From: Neurospora tetrasperma FGSC 2508
Lineage: Eukaryota; Ascomycota; Sordariomycetes; Sordariales; Sordariaceae
Assembly (NCBI RefSeq): GCF_000213175.1
Contig: NW_009799104.1
Span: forward strand, 2,781,342-2,845,341
Direction of reading: 5' to 3'
Length of the DNA stretch: 64,000 bases
The notes under the pieces were generated by a model. That model was not told the origin of the DNA and ran no database searches. It was given only the letters and a program-made list of their open reading frames with translations. This document shows, piece after piece, positions 24,951 through 34,139 of the stretch. The first letter of the stretch is position 1, and each line of letters begins with the position of its first letter. A program made the translations under genes and the position numbers.

Positions 24951-25589
24951 GAGGAAACAATTATATTAATTACAGGTGCTATTTATACTATAATTATAAT
25001 AAAAACCGAAGTACCGTCTATCTATTAGAGGATATTATAATAAGGAAGAAGGAAAGTAGAAAGACGTTAGGAAGGGGCCCTATAGGGAGGATTATATGAT
25101 TAGAGGAGAAGGCCCTTATACTATTGGAAATAAGAATAGAATGAAGGGTTAGAAAGTAAAGGGATAGGGCGGAAGTAAATATAAACAAGAATAATAAAAT
25201 AGAAGGGTAGGAACGTAGATAGGAAGATAGGATAGAGAAGCGGGAGGAAAATAGAGGAAGGAATAGGAAAAACGGAGGAAGAGAAGTAGCGAAAGAAGGC
25301 GATATCCCTAATTATATCCCTATTATTTTTATTATTCTAGTATTAGGATAATATAGCAAAGGAAGGGACGAAATTAATTTACTATAGTAGTAGGTAAGAA
25401 CCGTTATAATTATAAGTAAAGTAGGAGCAGCGTAGGTAAGCTACGACCGAAATAAAGTTGGGGGTTTTCATCCGGCGGCGCCTAACGCCGTATAGTTTTC
25501 CCCTCTAGAGAACTAGCGAAGGACCCTATGCCAATAAGGCGCTATAATTATATAGTTAGGGTAAAAGAATATTATTATTATTAACTAAG
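24951..25589 (+). other. L-A shortened 3' region and tail
   Basis: It contains the same GC-rich block (CCGGCGGCGCCTAACGCC near 25475) and ATT tail as the other copies. It jumps near 25025 from the end of ORF2 directly to sequence that lies about 1.05 kb further on in L-D. The missing block is 43463-44505 in L-D coordinates. This is a deletion in L-A or a shorter subfamily. Confidence 0.7.
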
Positions 25590-25777
25590 TGAGATTTATA
25601 AGAAATTACGAAGGATTGTAAGTAAGGTAGTAAAATATTAAATTAAATATTTAAGAATTATCGCCGGGGTATATAAAGCTATATTAATACGGAATTTAAA
25701 GGCGGAAACCTTCTATTTACCGTTAGACCTCTACTTTAATAAAAGAGTCCGGGCCTTTAAAAAAAGGCTCGCTCGTA
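25590..25777 (+). pseudogene. L-D ORF2, C-terminal segment (first piece)
   Basis: The fragment resumes with TGAGATTTATAAGAAATTACG, matching L-A near 23908. It runs through the post-RT region to CTCGTA, where the gag-only LTR element begins. It is only about 190 bp, but colinear with L-A at both ends. Confidence 0.75.
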
Positions 25778-26098
25778 TATAAGGGATCTACGAGGTATAC
25801 ACGCAGGTAGGCCTTGAAAAGAGCTTAAAATAATCGACAAAGAGAAAGAGAGAAGTCTATACCCTACTGGCACAGAGCTCCAGCTAAATACACGAAATGC
25901 GGTGGGCATCGAAGGTACTAGAAATACTAAGACTAGAAATGTGGTCCGTACGGCTCCCGAAGGATGTACCTAATAGTACGCAGTGTATTTAGGCGCTGAG
26001 ACGGCTACCGATAGCCGACCGGCCCGTACACCCAACTAGAGGGCACGCCGAGCTTATACGCCAGGTAAATAATATCCCTAGGCGCTAGCCCCGTAATC
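25778..26098 (-). repeat. Gag-only element, left (3') LTR
   Basis: The partner of 27725-28045. It is visibly more RIP-altered than the right copy: for example actagaaatactaagactag against actagaaatgccaagaccag. The terminus is CCGTAATC where the other LTR has CCGTGACA. Confidence 0.88.
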
Positions 26099-26122
26099 TT
26101 ATTTCCCACCTCTCCCCTCGGA
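26099..26122 (-). other. Polypurine tract of the gag-only element
   Basis: On the minus strand, GAGGGGAGAGGTGGGAAATA lies immediately before the 3' LTR. Such tracts prime plus-strand DNA synthesis. It fixes the element's orientation. Confidence 0.7.
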
Positions 26123-27700
26123 AAAAATGGCTAAAAATACTATATATAGGAAAGAATCCAAGCGGTCTAACAAGTTAGAATGCTCTAATACCCCCGTATA
26201 CTCCCGAATACTCCTAACTCCTTACTACCCGGGTTTTTGCAATAGAAAACAATTAAATAAACAATCAACGGCCGAATTACTCGAATATATTTCCCTAGGA
26301 AAGTCCTATTAATTACCTTAACACCTATTATTTACGTATACGTTAGTACCAACACACCTCCAAATTGCGTAGTAGCTACTACGCCGGGCACTCGAATACC
26401 CTGTAACGTTTAGTTCTATCTATTTGTAAAAATTACCGCCTTACCGACCTTATTATAGGACCTGTGCGCCGCTAACCTTCTCCAGCGCCCAATAGTTGTA
26501 TTAGTACTTAGTATATATACTTTTAGTGAGACTCGCTACTACCAACGTATAAGTAGGGTATACGCAGCCTTCCCGGGCATTTCTAAGCCCTACCGGCGCT
26601 AATAAAACTCTAGAATCTACCCTTCGGGTTTTACTAGGCTAATATCTATACCTTAGTACTCGTCGTTATTGTCAATCTTATTATCTTCCTCCGGGCCCCC
26701 TTCTAATTCTAGAATAACCCGGACGTACCGGATTTGGACCTTCTTACTTAGATAATCGTTAGCCTAATAGGAGGGTAAACCGTAAACTATATAAATACCC
26801 TTCTTTTTCTATTTCTTTTGCTATATTTCCGTTGGGCTATTACTATAATTATTCGAACTCCCTACCGGGGTAAGCCGAACCCGGGTAACGGTAATATTCA
26901 TTGGCTCTCCTCTATCGATATAGATAGTAGCATTGGAATACCCTATACTCCCAAGGAAACTATTACCGTTAAGACGCCGGAGGTAGGACGTTAACTCGGC
27001 GTAACTTTCGGGCAATTCCGGTCGTTCTCGGAATCTGGAAAGCTACTTATTGTTTAAGCTACTCATTAGGGAATTAATAATAACTTAATCTAGCCACGTA
27101 TTAGCCTTAGTACAGTTTAGTACCTCCTCAAAGTAGATAAGGAAATTGGAACTAGATTCCTATAATTTCTACTATAAGGTAAAGGATTCGAGGCCAACCT
27201 TCTTATCCGAATTAACCTCCCCGTGGGAGGACTAGAATTTCTCGAACAACCGGCCCGGGGTATAGTTAATTAGAGACGACGAGTAGGCAAAGGAGAAGAG
27301 ATTCTTCCGGACCGGGGGTAAAAAGTCAGAATAGAGGTAGTAGAATTAGGCCTCCAAATTACTAATAGCCGGGCTATTGACGTACAACTTTACTTCAAGT
27401 ATATGAATCTACGTATCAAGATCGTTTTTATCCCCTGTAAATTTATTGAGGTAGGGTGAAACGGGCTTCGCGCTAGAATTCCCGGCAATTGTCTAAAGAC
27501 GGCTAATTTCGCTAATAAGGGTTTAAATGGCTACAGCAAACTACTATTAGCGTTCGGAACCGTTCTGAGCCCAAGGAATCGAAGCTATAACGTAGCACAG
27601 TAAAGCAAAGAAAAAAAGAAAGGTTAGTAGCCAGAGAATTCTTCGGGCAATTAGAGACATTGATGCGGCGAGTATGCTAGAGACCGTTGGGGAGCTAGAG
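26123..27700 (-). pseudogene. Gag-like remnant in the gag-only element
   Basis: On the minus strand the region reads with interruptions as a gag-type protein. It contains a 64-codon open stretch at 27015-26821 (LPESYAELTSYLRRLNGNSF, then GSIGYSNATIYIDRG). Upstream is a segment of the type LIYFEEVLNCTKANTWLD. No protease, RT or integrase motif follows. The match to LTR-element gag is by general character only, so the family is not named. Confidence 0.6.
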
Positions 27701-27724
27701 TATTAAAAAGAGGGTCGATTATAA

Positions 27725-28045
27725 TATAAGGGATCTACGAGGTATACACGCAGGTAAGCCATGAAAAGAGCTTGAAATAATCGACAAAGAGGAAGAGAGA
27801 AGTCTATACCCTACTGGCACAGAGCTCCAGCTAAATACACGAAATGCGGTGGGCATCGAAGGTACTAGAAATGCCAAGACCAGAAATGTAGCCCGTGCGG
27901 CTCCCGAAGGATACACCCAATGGCACGCAGTGCATCTAGGCGCGAAGACGGCTGCCGACAGCCGACCGGCCCGTGCACCCAACCAGAGGGCACGCCTGGC
28001 TTACACGCCAGGCAAACAATACCCCTAGGCGCCAGCCCCGTGACA
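27725..28045 (-). repeat. Gag-only element, right (5') LTR
   Basis: The less mutated LTR, 321 bp. On the minus strand it starts TGTCACGGGGCTGGCGCC and contains a GC-rich half. The 87-codon open frame on the minus strand (27982-27719) lies inside the LTR and is not taken as a gene. Confidence 0.9.
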
Positions 28046-28050
28046 CCGTA

Positions 28051-28729
28051 TAGATTAGATAAAATCTGCCCGAAGAATAGTAATTTAAATAGTTAATTCT
28101 ATTCGAATAAAATAAATTAGAAATCGGTTACCTATTAATAAATTAAAGAATAGTATAATTAAAATTAGGTAGGTTGAGGCGTAAGTAATAACGAAGAAAC
28201 TAATAGTGATCGTAGCCGGTCCCCCTCCGGAATTAGGGACCCTACTATTATTATTATAAATCCTAGAACCTACAGCTATTGACCCAGAGGAGTAGTTAGA
28301 AGATATAATAAATAGAGAGTAGGTATTGTACTATAATTACCAATTAGTAGTAGTAGTAACTAAATTAGGTTAATAGTACGAACTTACTATTACCGACGTT
28401 ACCCCTAAATTTAATAGCGAAGCTATTCAATAATATATAGTTAGTACGAAAAAGGAAAGTAACGAAGGAGAATTCGAATATTAAAGGAGGATGAAGATGA
28501 ACTATACCTATTAATTAAAGCGAAAAATTCCCTCCTAGTCTAGGTTAAAACGGAAATTATAGAATTCTGGGCCTTTCTCTTTCGGAGAAAAGTATTAAGC
28601 GTCTAAATACCTATCTACACTTCCAGGCTAAAAAAAGAGACTTTCACCTATATCGTTTTAAATTACCTTAATATAGAAGGCCTTTTTTAGTTAGATGTTA
28701 AAAATTAATTATTAATAAAAGAAGAGTTC
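28051..28729 (+). pseudogene. L-D ORF2, C-terminal segment (second piece)
   Basis: The sequence matches L-A from about 24085, including the block GATCGTAGCCGG-CCCCCTCC near 28205, to AAAAGAAGAGTTC, where gypsy3 begins. It encodes the lysine- and glutamate-rich ORF2 C-terminus in broken form. The next piece starts at 43205 with TAGGATTATTTGG. Confidence 0.78.
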
Positions 28730-28962
28730 TGTCACGGCACTGGCGGACAGGCTTTGGCATGGGGTAGCCGCGCAGCCGGACATGTGACCGACCCGTTGCC
28801 GGGCCGGCGCACAAGGCCGGCGCACAGGCTCTGGGTCAAAACCCTAAACCCCGCGTGTATTCTTTATACGTTTCCTTCTTTTCTTCTTTATCTCGTGATT
28901 CTATTATAGACTTGGAATTAATGTGTTTAGCTTTGTCTCTCGTGACTACGTCGCTCGTGATA
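28730..28962 (+). repeat. gypsy3 5' LTR (233 bp)
   Basis: It starts TGTCACGGCACTGGCGGACA and ends near GTCGCTCGTGATA. Against the 3' LTR most differences are C/T and G/A, in both directions, so each copy was mutated independently after insertion. Confidence 0.92.
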
Positions 28963-29579
28963 ATTATAAGATTAATTTATGAACTTCTAGGGAGGAATTC
29001 AAATATCCTATTACTATAAGTAATTGCGTCGTATTATTAACAATTACAATAGCATATACCCTAGAGGAAAAGGTAGGCTAGGCTTCACTTAAGAAAGAAG
29101 GATAATAGTTTACGTAGTTTATATTAAAAGTGATTGCCGCTGTGAGCGTTCAAACAAGCGAAGTTTAAAAGTAGGCTATTAAGGCTTAGAAGAATAAGGT
29201 TGCTGCCGAGTAAATTATTTTTGATATGAATAACGTACTTATTACCCCCGAGTTGGTAGTAGAATAGGATAACGCTTTCCATCGTTACTCAATTAATATT
29301 ATCACTACTAAGGATAGGTAGGATGCTCAATTTTGTAGCCTCAATATGTCTAACCTCGATAATAAGGATATTCTTAGTGATATTGACGAGGCTATTACAT
29401 TTTTTAATTAGGAAGTTACTATAAAGATGACCGATATGCGTTATACCTTTAAGAAAGAAGACGTATATATATTCTTATATACGAAGATTAGCGTAATCGC
29501 TAAGTACTATTCTAAGAAGGGGGACGGTCCTTCCTTCGCTTTCCAACTTTTTACTGCGGTAAGTAAGGAGTATTGGGCT

Positions 29580-29587
29580 TATTACTT
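29580..29587. repeat. MULE-type MITE, left target-site duplication
   Basis: TATTACTT occurs here and at 30203-30210, directly outside the inverted termini. Confidence 0.92.
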
Positions 29588-30202
29588 GAGTTTACTTGCC
29601 GAGACGCACCAAAAACTTACACGCACGCACTTTTGGGATCTGACAGCTGACATGTAAATTATCTTGTTTTGGCTGTAAAAATCGTGATTTTCAATGTCAT
29701 GAGGTGGGTCAACCCAGTAAATTCCCTGTAAATCTTGATCTTCAGCGGGCAAGCAAATCTGACAGCGCTGATCTGACAGCGCTGATCTGACAGCGCTAAT
29801 CTGACAGCGCCGATCTGCCTGGTGATACTTTCAAGGCGTTGAGGGGCTCGAGACGGGCAGCTCGCATTACACTCTACTCGAGGTGGTAGAGAGTAGATGT
29901 TTATAGTATAGATGGGTGTAGTGTAATTGCGTGCAGTGCAGTGCATTGTAGTGGAGTATAGTGCAGTGTAGTATGGTGCAAAGTGTGGTGCAAAGTGCTG
30001 GTGCAAAGTGCTGGTGTAAATGGCTGTGTAAAAAAGAGTGAAAGAAATGACCAACGTAGAGCGATGTTGCGTGCATTGAAAAGACGAAATTTCGCGGGTA
30101 AAAACGGGATTTACAATGTCAGGTGTCATCAGCTGAACCGCCCCATTTTTCCGGTGGGGGTGCGTGCGTGTAAGTTTTTGGTGCCTGTTGGCAAGTTAAC
30201 TC
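29588..30202. mobile_element. MULE-derived MITE (615 bp), non-autonomous partner of MULE1
   Basis: The left end GAGTTTACTTGCC and the right end GGCAAGTTAACTC form about 43-bp TIRs that continue through ACCAAAAACTTACACGCACG. An 8-bp TSD (TATTACTT) flanks it. The left about 170 bp and right about 250-320 bp match the MULE1 ends, and the transposase region is missing. This is a classic internal-deletion derivative. Long open frames on both strands here are by-products of low RIP damage and repeats, not genes. Confidence 0.92.
29757..29812. repeat. Four tandem 14-bp units (ATCTGACAGCGCTG)
   Basis: The units are ATCTGACAGCGCTG twice, then ...GCTA and ...GCCG. At the corresponding place MULE1 has about one RIP-altered unit (aatctaatagcgctaatctgg near 8411). 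The array is therefore an expansion in the MITE or a loss in MULE1. Subterminal arrays can bind transposase, but that is not shown here. Confidence 0.88.
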
Positions 30203-32189
30203 TATTACTTCGCCCGAGATAAGATGCGTGTGGGACCGCTACTGGTGGATTTCCTGACTTTTGAAAATATTTAAAGACCCTACGGGGGTCGAAGCAATTT
30301 TCTAGGAAATTGAGCTGCGTACTATCCTAGTAGAGGCGGCCTTAGCCTAGTGGCGGGGCTATTAGGTTATTACTATTAACTTAAATATCAATCTCGGTAA
30401 AATGTTTAAATATACTATATATTTCCTTAATTATTAGAAGGTTACGGAAGACGATAACTCCGAACTCTAGAAGAAGATTACTATTTTAGAAAATACGTTA
30501 AATAACGCGCGTAATAGTAGTAAAGCTCCGGCTACTAATGTAGAGGTAGCTTACTTATATTATAAAAATATTGTACTATGTAAAAAGGTCTAAAACCTAA
30601 TTAAACAAGTCTAGATAGGTAATAACGAGCTTAACACCGCTATAAGTAAATATACCCGCACTAAAAACGAATATTTAAAGGAGTAGGAGGTCTACGAGGA
30701 CTATAAAGACGCCCGGGAGACTATTACCCTAATAATTATAATAATTACAACCCCTCCTATTCTAACCCTCAAAGTCCGCCCAATAGCTAGAATTTATCGC
30801 CGGAGCGTTATTATAGTCGGTTACCTACCCCGCCAAAGGGCTATCGTAACTATCCTAAATTAATAACTAAACTAAACTATATTAAGGATAACTTGATTAT
30901 AATTCAGAAGGAGCTAGTAATAGCCTGGAATCGTACTATTACTATTAAAATTCAGATTAAAAAGTTATGTATAAAAGTAGCCTTTAAGGAGAGTGAAATT
31001 ATCGACTTCAACGCCATTATCGCTCGGTTTACTAAAGAGAACTTCAATTTATATAAATAAAGGAAGAGAGTTACTATCGATATAACCCCACAAAACTTAA
31101 AATAATTCAATTATGACTATTTATACTGCACTTATAAAAATACTAATAATTTCAATTATAAGGATACCCCTGCTACTACTACTTTAATTACTCATATTAT
31201 TAGTCGATTATCGGCTAAGGAAAAGGACCCGCCGTATTCCTATAACGAAAAGGATAAGGATACTGTTTCTTTCGATGTTTGGTACCGCCGGATCTAAAAC
31301 AAATTGAAGTTAAATGCCAATTACTTTACTAATAACGAGTCTAACAAGATATATATTAAAAACCGTACTACCGGCAAGGCCGCCTAGCACTTAGAACCGT
31401 ATTTAGGAGACGGTCCCTACTATTTCAAAACTTCTTAGTAGTTATTAGACTACTTTAAGAACGAATATTACGACTACAATCGCAAAGAGAAGGCTATTCT
31501 CGAATTTAATAAGCTAAAGTTTAGGATAAATAAGGATTTCTAGGAATTTAGGAACGCCTTCGTACGATTAGCTGGCGAATATAACCGCCCGGTAGAGACT
31601 TGGAAGTAGGGATTCAATTGGAAGCTTCCGATTAATATTTAGAACGCGCTCCTCTCCGGATATAGCGAAGATACTATTAATTTTACGGCTTTCGCACGTA
31701 TAGCCAAAAGATATATAGAGAATAGCTAATATTTATGAAAGTCTAAGTATAAAAATAGTAAGGGTCAGGGATAAAAATAAAGATAAGAATAATAAAAATA
31801 CTTCTAATAAAGCTAGGGGTTCGTTTTCTTCCTCTTCGTCCGTAGTTAAAGGTTTAGGATCTTAGCGCCTCTCTAATATATTAAAGGAGGAGGTATATAA
31901 ACTGTTAGAAGAAAATAAATATTTCGTTTGTAAGTAAACTAGCTATTATTTCAGAGATTGCTTTGATAAGTTTCGCAATTCGAACCGTATTGATGAATTA
32001 GTCGAATAGTTCGCTCGTAAGGCCGAACTAGCGGAAGCAAAAAATTAATTACCCTAGGAATTATAGACTCCCTCCTAAGGGTTAAATTAATATACGATTA
32101 TCTAACTAAAGTAGTAAAAGGAGTAATAAAGGTAAATAAAGATTTTTTAAATAGTTATTTGAGGGGAGAAGTATTTTGTATTATAATCA

Positions 32190-32579
32190 GTAATAGTAAA
32201 TTATTATCTACTAGTAATATACTTATTAATTCGGGAGCGAACGGAAATATCTTTGTAAGCCGAAACTTCGCTAACCGCCTAATCGACGAAGTTAATATAG
32301 AATAACTATAGGGATTTAAACTATATGCCGTCGGTGGGTATAATGGCTAATATAGTGAGATAATCGACTAATATTTACGCAGTACTATTAGGGTACAGAA
32401 TCGGATCCTTTCCAAGGGAATTATAATTATTATCAATTCAGAATATAATCTTATCCTTAGGATGTATTGGATATAAAGTATAGGGTATTAATAAACGCCG
32501 CTAATCGTTTTTTCATCTTCCCCGAGATTAAAGAAGAGGAAGAAGCGGCCGAGAGATTAGAGATATTGAAAGCGATTAT
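32190..32579 (+). pseudogene. gypsy3 protease remnant, cut by copia insertion
   Basis: LLINSGANGNIFVSRNFANR near 32218-32280 is a retropepsin active site with Asp changed to Asn (LIDSGA to LINSGA). IIIIINSEYNLILRMYWI follows. The frame continues openly to 32579 (LINAANRFFIFPEIKEEEE) and runs into the copia LTR, so the open stretch 32467-32706 is a chimera of gypsy3 pol and copia LTR. Confidence 0.8.
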
Positions 32580-32745
32580 TATTGTCGGGTGGGTTCATGT
32601 CCCCACCCTTTCTCTGTCGTTCGTATGGGTCCATGCCCTCACACCCTTCCTATATTTTAACCCTCCACACTTCTTTTCCTTCTTTATTCTAATCTTTTCT
32701 CTATAGTATATATATTTACATATTGTTTTACCCTCTTATCCAAGA
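32580..32745 (+). repeat. Copia 5' LTR (166 bp)
   Basis: It begins TATTGTCGGGTGGG against TGTTATCGGGTAGG in the 3' copy; the common ancestor is TGTTGTCGGGTGGG. It ends TCCAAGA. A non-canonical end (not CA) is implied by the immediately adjacent TSD. Confidence 0.88.
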
Positions 32746-32758
32746 GGTTATAAGCCCT
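32746..32758 (+). other. Copia primer-binding site, half tRNA-iMet type
   Basis: GGTTATAAGCCCT directly follows the LTR. It is complementary to the anticodon-stem region of eukaryotic initiator tRNA-Met (AGGGCUCAUAACC), apart from one G-to-A change. Use of an internal tRNA-iMet fragment as primer is known from Drosophila copia and related elements. Confidence 0.75.
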
Positions 32759-32879
32759 CTAATTGCGTATCACATTGCTATTACTGCGCGCATCTAAAAT
32801 CAATCAATTAAATCGCCGTCGCACAACATAATCATTGCATACACACCGCATCACGACCCTGTTCGCCGATAAAAAAAGT

Positions 32880-34070
32880 CGACCTGAGCTAACGACCGAA
32901 TAAAGACTTCAACGAATCGATATCTACCTCTATAAACCGCAACCTCGATCTTAATCCTAGAGAAAGTAATCCTACCCGTTAATTTAGTAACTTTGCCCGT
33001 TGATTATAATACATCTATTATAGAATACAACACAATTACGACCTTAATTTCCCTCAAGAGTAAAACCAACATTAACGCCTAGGCTCGCGCTTTATGCATT
33101 TAGTTCGCTTTACTCAGTTTAAAACCTTATATTACAATTACAATCCCTAAGCCTCAAGTTAAGGCCGTAATAAAGGCGGAGGATAAGAAGGCTATTACTA
33201 AATAGTATATAGACCGCGTAAAGGTTATAGGTATTATTGATTCAATGATTAATAATAATAATATCCAATCTACTCTAATAATTAATGGTTGGGATGAAGA
33301 TAACGATAACCCCAAGTATGTCTTTAATTTAATTCGAAACAATATCTCCAACGTTACTAATAAAGCTAAGAACATCGTCTTTAATAAGTATTAAACCTTT
33401 AACCAAACTTCCTTTGCATCCCTTAAGGCTTTCTTTATACGCCACCAAACCTTATATAAACGTATTAAAGATATCGGCTATATTATTAATAATAATATCG
33501 AATTGACGAATCTCTTTAACGCTATTAAGTAATCCTATCCTATTAATACTAAGTTGTGGGCGGCTAATTTAAATAAAGGACTATTAACGACCAAGAAGTT
33601 CTTAACCTAATTATCGACTCTTACTAATATTAAGAAGACGTATAGTAATATAGTAGTTACTAAGATTAAGACTAAGGATGTAAAGATTGAGGGCAGTACT
33701 AACGGTAATAATGATAACTATAACGGTAGAAGCAACTATAATAGCTAGGAGCGTATTAAGTATAATAAATAAAATAAAAGGATTGTTAAGGGTTGGAAGC
33801 ACTATCCTTATAATTATCATCGCGCCCCTAATACCGCCGAATATTGGTAGTATAATCCCGATAAGGTTCCGGATAGCTAGAGGAATAAGAAGAAGGCTTT
33901 TAAGGAGAAGAGTAAAGTTAGAGGAGGAACGACTACTATTATTATTAGTAATACTTCGAATATTTATAACCCCGCCACTTCTACTGCAAATTCCAATCTA
34001 TTATTTAGTCTGGGTAGTTTATCCTTCAACGTCGACTTCCTGAAGGATTTTTATTAGAATTCCTAACGAA
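32880..34070 (+). pseudogene. Copia gag remnant
   Basis: Through stops the frame gives a helical gag: NGWDEDNDNPKYVFNLIRNN, KAFFIRHQTLYKRIKDIGY and KLWAANLNKGLLTTKKFL. A knuckle-like segment near 33795-33840 (HYPYNYHRAPNTAEYW) shows Cys/His to Tyr conversions. The open frames at 33687-34043 plus, 33820-33611 minus and 33375-33154 minus are in other frames and are not genes. Confidence 0.75.
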
Positions 34071-34139
34071 TGATTTAAAACTGTTTATATATATACAGAG
34101 TAGCAATAGCATTCAATTTAATTTCGTCAAAGTCTAACA

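Larger units (their letters stand above)
12676..25589 (+). mobile_element. LINE L-A: nearly complete plus-strand Tad-like LINE, split by L-B
   Basis: Segments 12676-15634 and 22635-25589 together give about 5.9 kb: a 5' start (AAAACGACGCCGAAACCGG), ORF1 with a zinc knuckle, ORF2 with endonuclease and RT, a 3' region and an ATT-type tail (GAATATTATTATTATTAA). The probable TSD is TGAAATTTA (12667-12675) against TGAGATTTA (25590-25598), differing by one G/A transition. It lacks about 1.05 kb of 3' sequence present in L-B and L-D; the gap falls near 25025. Confidence 0.85.
25778..28045 (-). mobile_element. Gag-only LTR retrotransposon, non-autonomous (2,268 bp)
   Basis: Two 321-bp direct LTRs flank only about 1.6 kb. 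The probable TSD is TCGTA (25773-25777) against CCGTA (28046-28050), differing by one C/T. Plus-strand LTR ends are TATAAGGG (from TGTAAGGG) and CCGTGACA. Orientation is minus, from the gag frame and from a purine tract next to the left LTR. There is no room for pol, and no RT or integrase motif is seen. It must have relied on another element's enzymes. Confidence 0.85.
28963..32180 (+). pseudogene. gypsy3 gag remnant, split by a MITE
   Basis: Gag runs from after the 5' LTR and is interrupted at 29588-30202. An open stretch at 29427-29587 (DMRYTFKKEDVYIFLYTKIS) reads into the MITE, and the gag frame continues at 30211. Near 31919-31960 the frame reads YFVCK*TSYYFRDC, a C-X2-C-X4-H-X4-C knuckle with the first Cys and the His converted to Tyr and a TAA in place of Gln. 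The protein would bind and package element RNA. Confidence 0.78.

Noticed and set aside
27719-27982. 87-codon minus-strand frame
   Set aside because: It lies within an LTR and its counterpart in the other LTR is not open.
25590-28729. A third plus-strand LINE separate from L-D
   Set aside because: The pieces continue exactly where L-D stopped at 12671, with matching TSDs of the intervening L-A, so they belong to L-D.
29659-30222. Several open frames inside the MITE, up to 156 codons
   Set aside because: They overlap each other on both strands, run through TIRs and tandem repeats, and the element is an internally deleted MULE derivative.
33154-33820. Minus-strand frames of 73 and 69 codons
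   Set aside because: They are antisense shadows of copia gag, which is readable on the plus strand.
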